DNA from: Candidatus Eubacterium faecigallinarum | GTDB lineage: Bacteria > Bacillota > Clostridia > Oscillospirales > Acutalibacteraceae | Direction: 5' to 3' | Assembly: GCA_019115455.1 (NCBI GenBank) | Contig: DXDN01000011.1 | Location: 1-64,000 of the forward strand | DNA length: 64,000 nt | In this document: piece after piece, positions 58,596 through 64,000 of the stretch | How positions within the stretch are numbered: position 1 is the first letter of the stretch | Layout of the letters: each line of letters begins with the position of its first letter | Program-made: the position numbers and the translations under genes | The notes under the pieces: model-generated | The model's database searches: none | What the model was told of the DNA's origin: nothing | The model's input: the letters and a program-made list of their open reading frames with translations, nothing else

Positions 58596-58625
58596 AGCTA
58601 AGCGCTTGATAAAGGGCGCTTAGCT
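58596..58625. repeat. Perfect inverted repeat at the tRNA transcription start
   Basis: AGCTAAGCGC (58596-58605) and GCGCTTAGCT (58616-58625) are exact complements across a ten-base loop, directly after the -10 box. The predicted start point falls inside the left arm, so it may be an operator rather than a full RNA hairpin. Confidence 0.6.
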
Positions 58626-58636
58626 GAATTTAATAT

Positions 58637-58713
58637 GCGCCGGTAGCTCAGCTGGATAGAGTGACTGGCTACGAACCAGTAGGTCGGGGGTTCGAGTCCC
58701 TTCCGGCGCGCCA
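58637..58713 (+). tRNA. tRNA-Arg (anticodon ACG)
   Basis: A 77-base cloverleaf: acceptor GCGCCGG/CCGGCGC, D arm GCTC-A-GCTGGAT-AGAGT, anticodon stem ACTGG/CCAGT with loop CTACGAA (anticodon ACG), T loop TTCGAGT, and encoded 3' CCA. The A34 is expected to be converted to inosine so that it reads CGU, CGC and CGA. Confidence 0.97.
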
Positions 58714-58745
58714 AAACCCGTGAGTTTTACTCACGGGTTTTATTT
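58713..58745 (+). terminator. Terminator after tRNA-Arg
   Basis: AAAACCCGTGAG/CTCACGGGTTTT stem, loop TTTTA, followed by ATTTT. Confidence 0.92.
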
Positions 58746-58817
58746 TGCTTTCTACAGCTTTTTAAAGCAAAGTCGTTAATCTGCCTTTATAAAATTTTTC
58801 CAAATGCGACTTTTTAA

Positions 58818-58849
58818 TTGATATGATGTCGTGTTTATGATAATATCAT
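58818..58849 (+). promoter_or_regulatory. Promoter and palindrome of the AraC-like gene
   Basis: TTGATA at 58818-58823 and TAATAT at 58841-58846, spacer 17. The palindrome ATGATA-A-TATCAT (58837-58849) covers the -10 and could be an autoregulatory site. Confidence 0.5.
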
Positions 58850-58862
58850 TTTGGTGATATTT

Positions 58863-59540
58863 ATGATAAGTTTTAGCTGGAACAATGTGGTTTTTGATAT
58901 GACGGATATAGGCGGCGGACTGCTTGACGACGAAATACCTAACCACGCCCATGCCAAGAGCAGCTATGAGCTTCATTTTATAACAGGCGGGCACGGTGAA
59001 CTTATTGCTGATTCAAAAAAATTCGAACTGGAAAACGGCGATTTCTTTATTACAGGTCCCGGTGTTTATCACAGTCAGAAATCTGACCCTTCTGACCCAC
59101 TCAAGGATGTGTTTTTTATGCTCCAGGCGGTGAAAACTAATAAGGCAAATGATGTGGCATCCGCATTTTTATCCGAGAGTTTTTATTATTCCAAGGGCTT
59201 TAATACAGCACCGGCATTGGAACTTTTGCGTGAATACAAAACTAAAGCCCCTGATTATCAAAGTGCGGTAATAGGAACGGCGATGGTTATACTCACTAAT
59301 GTGACGAGATTGTTTTTACCGGAATCCTTTGTGGCAAGCAATCCCTTCGACAGCCTTGACGACAGACGGTTCGTTATTATCGAGCAGGCTTTTCTATATA
59401 CCGACAATCTTACCCTGACTGAGCTTTCCGGCAGACTCGGATTGTGTGACAGGCAGACTCAACGTCTGCTTAAGAAATATTACGGAAAAAGTTTCAGGGA
59501 AAAGAAAAAGGAACGCAGTCAAACCTGCGAAGCTGATTGA
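58863..59540 (+). CDS. AraC-like regulator with a single helix-turn-helix
   Basis: A 225-aa protein with a cupin-like N-terminal sensor domain (PNHAHAKSSYELHFITGGHGEL and ENGDFFITGPGVYHS) and a C-terminal AraC-type first helix-turn-helix (LTLTELSGRLGLCDRQTQRLL, KYYGKSFREKKK). The second helix-turn-helix of a normal AraC domain is missing; the protein ends about 10 residues after the connecting helix begins. No frameshifted remainder is visible downstream. ATG 58863 follows TTGGTGAT. Target genes unknown; the rnf operon lies downstream with its own promoter. Confidence 0.75.
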   Translation: MISFSWNNVVFDMTDIGGGLLDDEIPNHAHAKSSYELHFITGGHGELIADSKKFELENGDFFITGPGVYHSQKSDPSDPLKDVFFMLQAVKTNKANDVASAFLSESFYYSKGFNTAPALELLREYKTKAPDYQSAVIGTAMVILTNVTRLFLPESFVASNPFDSLDDRRFVIIEQAFLYTDNLTLTELSGRLGLCDRQTQRLLKKYYGKSFREKKKERSQTCEAD

Positions 59541-59628
59541 CAGCGCCGCCCTATATATTTATCGGTATATTTAATGTAATTAATAAAAAATCAAATTGCA
59601 TAATATTGGAAATTGTTTTTAATATTAA

Positions 59629-59657
59629 TTGAATGTTTTGTCCGGTTATGATACAAT
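59629..59657 (+). promoter_or_regulatory. rnf operon promoter (extended -10)
   Basis: TTGAAT at 59629-59634 and TACAAT at 59652-59657, spacer 17, with TG at 59649-59650. Confidence 0.75.
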
Positions 59658-59680
59658 ATATAATAATTTAATGTATAAAT

Positions 59681-59723
59681 ATCAGCGGCTTGTTGCAGGT
59701 GTTCAAAAGCCGGCTGATGCAAC
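59681..59723 (+). ncRNA. Potential H-type pseudoknot in the rnf 5' leader
   Basis: Stem 1: ATCAGCGGCTT (59681-59691) with AAGCCGGCTGAT (59707-59718), eleven pairs and one bulged G. The loop contains GTTGCA (59692-59697), complementary to TGCAAC (59718-59723) just 3' of stem 1, allowing stem 2. The rnfC Shine-Dalgarno AAGGGG is ten bases further. Candidate cis-regulatory RNA; no known riboswitch class recognised. Confidence 0.5.
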
Positions 59724-59745
59724 TTTAATTTAAGGGGTTTAACAA

Positions 59746-61068
59746 ATGAAACTGAAATCTTTTAAAAAAGGAGCACATCCCTATGAGGGGAAAGAGCTCG
59801 CCAAGGACAGCCCTATCAGGCGTATACCCGCCCAGGACCTTATGGTGTATCCTCTTTTTCAGCATATAGGTAAGCCGGCAAAGGCAGTTGTAGCTCCCGG
59901 GGACAGAGTACTTGTCGGTCAGATTATAGCTGAGGCTGACGGATTTATTTCTTCGCCGGTTTATAGCTCCGTATCGGGAACTGTTAAGTCGATAGAAAAG
60001 AAACTTCTCATCGGCGGCGACAGCGGCGACTGTATAATTGTAGAAAATGACGGCAAGGACGAAACCGTCAGCGGTTTCTCAGAAGACCGTGACCCCGGCT
60101 CTCTTTCCGGCAAGGAAATAATAGATATTGTTCAAAAAGCGGGAATTGTCGGACTGGGAGGAGCAGGATTCCCCACCAGTGTTAAGATTTCTCCTAAAAA
60201 CTGCGATGGAATAGATACTCTGATTATAAACGGCTCAGAGTGCGAGCCGTATCTTACTGCGGATTACCGCCTGATGCTGGAAAAGAGCGACGAAATATTA
60301 AAAGGTATAAAAACTGTGCTCAAAGCGCTGCCGAATGCAAAGGCTGTTATCGGAATTGAAAATAACAAACCTGACGCAATAAAGCTGTTTGAGCAAAAAG
60401 TTTCTTCTGAGGACAGGATAAGCGTTTGTCCGCTTAAGACCAAGTATCCTCAGGGCGGCGAGCGTCAGCTCATATATGCAGTAACCCACAGGAAAATTAA
60501 TTCAAAGATGCTCCCTGCTGACAAGGGCTGCATAGTTCTGAACACCGCAACCTGCTTTGCCATTTATGAAGCGGTTTACAAGAATATGCCGCTGGTTCAC
60601 AAGGTTATGACGATAACCGGCGAGGCGGTTAATACACCGTGCAACCTTGATGTTCCTCTGGGTGTCAGCCACAGTTATGTGCTGGAAGCGGCTGGAGGCG
60701 CTAAGGAGGATGTGATAAAATTCATTTCCGGCGGTCCTATGATGGGTATTGCTATGAGCACGCTGGAAATACCGGTTACAAAAACCTCCGCGTCAATTCT
60801 TGCTTTTTCAAAGGACGACGTTGCCGCTCTGCCGCAGTCAGCATGTATTCATTGCGGCAGATGCGTTACTCACTGTCCCCAGAATCTTGTGGTGCAGATG
60901 CTGGCAAAATCAATCCGCTCCGAGAATTTTGAAAAATTTGAAAGTCTCGGTGGTATGGAATGTATTGAATGTGGCTGCTGCTCGTATGTATGCCCTGCAA
61001 AAATACCGCTTACTCAGCTTTGTAAGCAGGGCAAAGCAAAAGTACGTGAAATGCGTGCCGCAAAGTAA
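59746..61068 (+). CDS. rnfC: Rnf complex subunit RnfC
   Basis: Peripheral NADH-binding subunit of the ferredoxin:NAD+ oxidoreductase, 440 aa. It has the N-terminal KSFKKGAHPYEGKELAKDSP, the flavin/NAD-binding region GLGGAGFPTSVK (about residue 137) and SECEPYLTADYRLM, and two [4Fe-4S] motifs: CIHCGRCVTHCP (from about 367) and CIECGCCSYVCP (from about 406). First gene of rnfC-D-G-E-A. Its leader may form a pseudoknot. Confidence 0.95.
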   Translation: MKLKSFKKGAHPYEGKELAKDSPIRRIPAQDLMVYPLFQHIGKPAKAVVAPGDRVLVGQIIAEADGFISSPVYSSVSGTVKSIEKKLLIGGDSGDCIIVENDGKDETVSGFSEDRDPGSLSGKEIIDIVQKAGIVGLGGAGFPTSVKISPKNCDGIDTLIINGSECEPYLTADYRLMLEKSDEILKGIKTVLKALPNAKAVIGIENNKPDAIKLFEQKVSSEDRISVCPLKTKYPQGGERQLIYAVTHRKINSKMLPADKGCIVLNTATCFAIYEAVYKNMPLVHKVMTITGEAVNTPCNLDVPLGVSHSYVLEAAGGAKEDVIKFISGGPMMGIAMSTLEIPVTKTSASILAFSKDDVAALPQSACIHCGRCVTHCPQNLVVQMLAKSIRSENFEKFESLGGMECIECGCCSYVCPAKIPLTQLCKQGKAKVREMRAAK

Positions 61069-61086
61069 GGAAAGGAAGTGTGATTT

Positions 61087-62037
61087 ATGTATAATGTTTC
61101 AGTTTCTCCCCATGTGAGAGAGCAAAGTACGACAAAAGCGATAATGCGCGACGTGGTAATTGCACTTCTTCCCGTGCTGGCATTCGGTGTGTATCACTTC
61201 GGTCTTGACGCTTTGATTGTAATAGCGATAAGCGTTGTGACCTGCGTTTTAAGCGAACTGATTTTTGAGCTTATTGCCAAAAAGCCGATAACCGTTTTTG
61301 ATTACAGTGCGGTTGTTACAGGACTTATTTTGGCAATTAACCTTCCGTCAACCGTTTCATGGTGGATACCGGTAATAGGCGGAGTGTTCGCCATAATAGC
61401 TGTAAAGATGCTTTTCGGCGGACTCGGTCAGAATTTTATGAATCCTGCGCTGGCGGCAAGGTGCTTCCTGCTGATTTCATTTGCGTCAAGGATGAATGAT
61501 TTTTCCATTGACGGTGTGTCATCTGCTACACCCCTTGCTATGATGAAAGCCGGCGAAACTCCCGACCTCTTGACTCTGTTCTTGGGATTCCACGGCGGAT
61601 GTATCGGCGAGGTTTCAGCGCTGGCTATACTTATCAGCGGTATTTATCTGATTGTAAAGAAGGTAATTTCCGTAAGGATTCCTTTGACATATATATTGTC
61701 AACACTTGTTTTTGTAGTAATTATTAATCTTGTTTTAGGCAACGAGCTTACTGTAAATTATGTTGCAGGTCAGCTCCTTTCCGGCGGACTTTTGGTGGGT
61801 GCGTTCTTTATGGCTACTGACTATGTTACAAGCCCGATAACTGCAAAGGGGCAGATCATATATGGTATCCTCCTGGGACTTATGACAGCTCTTTTCAGAA
61901 TGCTGGGCTCATCCGCAGAGGGCGTTTCATTTGCAATTATTATAGGAAATCTGCTTGTTCCGCTTATAGAAAAGATAACGATTCCTAAGCCTTTCGGCTG
62001 TGAAAAAATAGCGAAGGGGGATAAGAGCAATGGCTAA
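61087..62037 (+). CDS. rnfD: Rnf complex subunit RnfD
   Basis: Integral membrane subunit of 316 aa with about nine helices, carrying a covalently bound FMN. The attachment region is GVSSATPLAMMK (Thr149 the likely ester site), and FGGLGQNFMNPALAARCFLL, ATDYVTSPIT and GVSFAIIIGNLLVPLIE are typical. Stop overlaps the rnfG start by eight bases. RBS AAAGGAAG. Confidence 0.95.
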   Translation: MYNVSVSPHVREQSTTKAIMRDVVIALLPVLAFGVYHFGLDALIVIAISVVTCVLSELIFELIAKKPITVFDYSAVVTGLILAINLPSTVSWWIPVIGGVFAIIAVKMLFGGLGQNFMNPALAARCFLLISFASRMNDFSIDGVSSATPLAMMKAGETPDLLTLFLGFHGGCIGEVSALAILISGIYLIVKKVISVRIPLTYILSTLVFVVIINLVLGNELTVNYVAGQLLSGGLLVGAFFMATDYVTSPITAKGQIIYGILLGLMTALFRMLGSSAEGVSFAIIIGNLLVPLIEKITIPKPFGCEKIAKGDKSNG

Positions 62038-63118
62038 GAAAAAATCAAGCATTCTGGTCAACACCCTGGTTCTTGTAATTGTTACTGTCGTGGCTGTTTT
62101 CCTGCTGGCTGTTGTTAATCAGGTCACCAGAGGACCTATAGAAGAAGCTGAGATAAATGCCAGAGCTGAGGTTTATAAGGTGGTATATCCCAACTCGGAA
62201 TTTTTTGCTGAGGTTGAGGACAGCGAGAACATTATCAGCGGCTCGGAAGAAGCTCTTTCCACAGCAGGCTATGAGGGCTGTTATATAAACGACGTGCTTG
62301 CCGTTACAGATGAAAGCAAGCAAAATATAAAGGGCTATGTTATTTCAGCCACCTCACCCAGCGGTTACGGCGGCGATCTTGAGGTCGCAGTCGGTATAAC
62401 AACCGAGGGTGAGATTACGGGAATGAACGTTGTTTCCAATTCGGAAACAGCAGGTATCGGCTCAAAATGTACCGAACCTGACTTCACTTCCCAGTTTGCC
62501 GGCAAAAAAGCAGCCATTCTTGAGTACACCAGCTCAGGCGCTACTGCTGATAACGAAATCGACGCAGTGAGCGGCGCTACTATCACTACAAATGCTGTTA
62601 CTGAGGCTGTCAACGCGGCAATAGTATTCTATCAGACCAATTTCGGCGGCGGGCTTGAGGCGGAGGAAGCCGAGGACCCGATGCAGAAGGCTTTCCCTGA
62701 CGCTGATATGTCCACTCTGACACCGTACGAGTTCACACCTGTTTCTACTGACGAATATACTGTTGACGATGTTCAGACAGTGGGCGAAGACGGTTATATA
62801 ATTACAGTAACTGCTCATAACGCCTATGCAGGCGATCTTAAAATCGCACTCGGCGTTGGTAATGACAGTATGATAAAAGGTTTTTCCGTCTTAGAAAGCA
62901 ATGAGACCAAGCCTTTGGGCGGTCAGTGCACCAGCGACGAATTCGCACAGCAGTTTGTGGGAATGAAAGCTGAGGAAGTAAAATATGTTCCGTCAGCGGC
63001 AACTGTTGAAAATAACGAAATCGACCTGATAGCCGGAGCTACCATAACAACCAACGCAGTGGTAACGGCTGTCAATGGAGCGGTTGATTTCTACAATTCA
63101 AATCTGAAAGGAGAGTGA
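62030..63118 (+). CDS. rnfG: Rnf complex subunit RnfG with two FMN-binding domains
   Basis: Single-helix membrane protein (helix about residues 8-28) whose extracellular FMN_bind domain carries covalent FMN on a Thr. Here the protein is 362 aa, against about 190-210 in ordinary RnfG, and has two such domains: SATSPSGYGGDLEVAVGI through DAVSGATITTNAV (S181-T187) and AHNAYAGDLKIALGVG through DLIAGATITTNAV (A335-T341). Both keep the acceptor threonines, so two flavins may be bound. Linker near 215-235 is acidic. It lies in its normal operon position. Confidence 0.9.
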   Translation: MAKKKSSILVNTLVLVIVTVVAVFLLAVVNQVTRGPIEEAEINARAEVYKVVYPNSEFFAEVEDSENIISGSEEALSTAGYEGCYINDVLAVTDESKQNIKGYVISATSPSGYGGDLEVAVGITTEGEITGMNVVSNSETAGIGSKCTEPDFTSQFAGKKAAILEYTSSGATADNEIDAVSGATITTNAVTEAVNAAIVFYQTNFGGGLEAEEAEDPMQKAFPDADMSTLTPYEFTPVSTDEYTVDDVQTVGEDGYIITVTAHNAYAGDLKIALGVGNDSMIKGFSVLESNETKPLGGQCTSDEFAQQFVGMKAEEVKYVPSAATVENNEIDLIAGATITTNAVVTAVNGAVDFYNSNLKGE

Positions 63119-63123
63119 GACAT

Positions 63124-63795
63124 ATGAAGGCTATTTTAGAAAGACTTTATAACGGACTTATAAAAGAGAATCCGACTTTCGTTCTTATGCTTGGTATGTG
63201 TCCCACTCTTGCAGTAACAACCAATGCTAAAAACGGACTCGGTATGGGACTTGCAACTACCGCTGTTCTTATCATGTCGAATCTTCTGATTTCTCTTTTG
63301 CGTAAAGTGATACCAAACGGCGTAAGAGTTCCGGTATATATTATAATTATAGCGTCCTTTGTAACGATAGTTGAGATGCTTATGCACGCCTATGTAACGG
63401 CTCTCTATGACAGCCTGGGAATTTTTATTCCGCTTATCGTAGTAAACTGCATCATCCTCGGCAGAGCGGAAACATACGCTTCCAAGCACGGCCCGATACT
63501 TTCAATATTTGACGGACTCGGCATCGGTCTTGGATTTACCATAGGACTCACACTTATCGGTATTGTAAGAGAGCTCCTTGGTGCCGGAACACTTTTCGGC
63601 TACAAGGTAACGCCGGAGAGTTTTGAGCCGGTTTCAATATTCGTGCTGGCACCCGGAGCGTTCTTCGTTCTCTCAATTCTCTGTGCTCTTATGAATAAGC
63701 TTAATCCTAAAGGCGCTGATAAGCGCAAAAAGCACAAGGGCGGCTGCTGCGGCAATTGTGAAGAATGCGGCGCAAATAAAGGAGGTAATGAATAA
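63124..63795 (+). CDS. rnfE: Rnf complex subunit RnfE
   Basis: Membrane subunit of 223 aa with about six helices, part of the NqrD/RnfE family. Typical segments: ENPTFVLMLGMCPTLAVTT, RAETYASKHG and DGLGIGLGFTIGLTLIG. Unusually the C-terminus ends in a Lys- and Cys-rich tail (KKHKGGCCGNCEECGANKGG). ATG 63124 follows AAAGGAG, six bases after the rnfG stop. The stop overlaps the rnfA start as TAATG. Confidence 0.94.
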   Translation: MKAILERLYNGLIKENPTFVLMLGMCPTLAVTTNAKNGLGMGLATTAVLIMSNLLISLLRKVIPNGVRVPVYIIIIASFVTIVEMLMHAYVTALYDSLGIFIPLIVVNCIILGRAETYASKHGPILSIFDGLGIGLGFTIGLTLIGIVRELLGAGTLFGYKVTPESFEPVSIFVLAPGAFFVLSILCALMNKLNPKGADKRKKHKGGCCGNCEECGANKGGNE

Positions 63796-64000
63796 TGGCA
63801 AACACTTTGTTTTTAGTTCTCCTGACCACAGCGCTTATTAATAATATCGTTTTGAGCCAGTTTCTCGGCATATGTCCCTTCCTTGGCGTGTCAAAGAATA
63901 TTAAGACTGCCGCCGGAATGGGCGGAGCGGTAATATTTGTCATCACTATTTCCTCAGCGGTTACAAGCCTGCTGTATGACTATGTGCTTGATAAATTCGA
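63795..64000 (+). CDS. rnfA: Rnf complex subunit RnfA, 5' part (cut by window end)
   Basis: The visible 68 residues begin MANTLFLVLLTTALINNIVL and continue with SQFLGICPFLGVSKNIKTA, the strongly conserved RnfA/NqrE opening, including the Cys that helps bind the membrane-embedded [2Fe-2S] cluster shared with RnfE. RBS GGAGG; translation probably coupled to rnfE. rnfB would be expected next, outside the window. Confidence 0.94.
   Translation, partial: MANTLFLVLLTTALINNIVLSQFLGICPFLGVSKNIKTAAGMGGAVIFVITISSAVTSLLYDYVLDKF

Overview
The window looks like a chromosomal segment of an anaerobic, spore-forming, Gram-positive Clostridia bacterium, most likely a gut Oscillospiraceae/Ruminococcaceae relative. 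The evidence is gene content: a GerA-GerB-GerC germinant receptor operon, pyruvate formate-lyase with its activase, bifunctional AdhE behind a textbook Rex operator, a clostridial 2[4Fe-4S] ferredoxin, an Rnf complex, low-GC Firmicutes promoters (TTGACA-N17-TATAAT), frequent TTG starts and many Shine-Dalgarno sequences of the GGTGAT/GGAGG type. Genus assignment is inference.

Layout. 1-950: 3' end of a Tn916-type integrase and a gene-free stretch that is probably the end of an integrated element. 952-4957: ilvD, then a degenerate sortase-like membrane protein, a four-helix membrane protein and a Wzt/TagH-type ABC ATPase. 5164-13349: the rimP-nusA-rnpM-ylxQ-infB-rbfA-nrnA-truB-ribF translation operon plus a HAD phosphatase. 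13374-15376: an anchored secreted protein, then rpsF-ssb-rpsR. 15569-18807: uxaC-kdgK-eda glucuronate/KDG catabolism. 18861-21196 (minus): cpsB-cpsD-cpsC capsule tyrosine-phosphorylation module. 21359-26457: a GH63-like glycosidase, a membrane-tailed metallophosphoesterase and a GtrA-like protein. 26624-31874: RlmD-type RNA methyltransferase, XRE regulator, a PqqD-like/nucleotidyltransferase pair, lepA. 31985-36743: DUF4363 and DUF421 proteins divergent from the ger operon. 37024-42553: citrate synthase, two membrane proteins, darA-holB-ricT. 42681-50331: ferredoxin, a DUF134 regulator, pflB, pflA, adhE and an APH-fold kinase. 50364-54073: an EEP phosphohydrolase, a second metallophosphoesterase paralogue, a leader peptide with attenuator, a GNAT acetyltransferase and a P-loop kinase-like protein. 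54134-58550: large uncharacterised envelope proteins and a C_GCAxxG_C_C protein. 58637-58713: tRNA-Arg(ACG). 58863-end: a short AraC-like regulator and rnfC-D-G-E-A, cut by the window end.

How it fits together. PFL/activase, AdhE, ferredoxin and Rnf form an anaerobic energy core: pyruvate goes to formate and acetyl-CoA, acetyl-CoA to ethanol with NADH reoxidation under Rex control, and Rnf couples reduced ferredoxin to NAD+ with ion pumping. Uronate catabolism feeds this core. The capsule module, the GH63-like/phosphoesterase/GtrA-like group and the sortase-like/ABC group point to envelope glycan handling.

Most interesting signals: (i) a self-contained promoter, 29-codon ORF and terminator just before the GNAT gene, with a possible competing antiterminator, which looks like ribosome-mediated attenuation; (ii) a potential H-type pseudoknot in the rnf 5' leader; (iii) a sortase-fold protein lacking the catalytic His and Arg; (iv) RnfG with two FMN-binding domains; (v) an orphan PqqD-like/nucleotidyltransferase pair. 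All RNA folds were paired by eye, without energy calculations.
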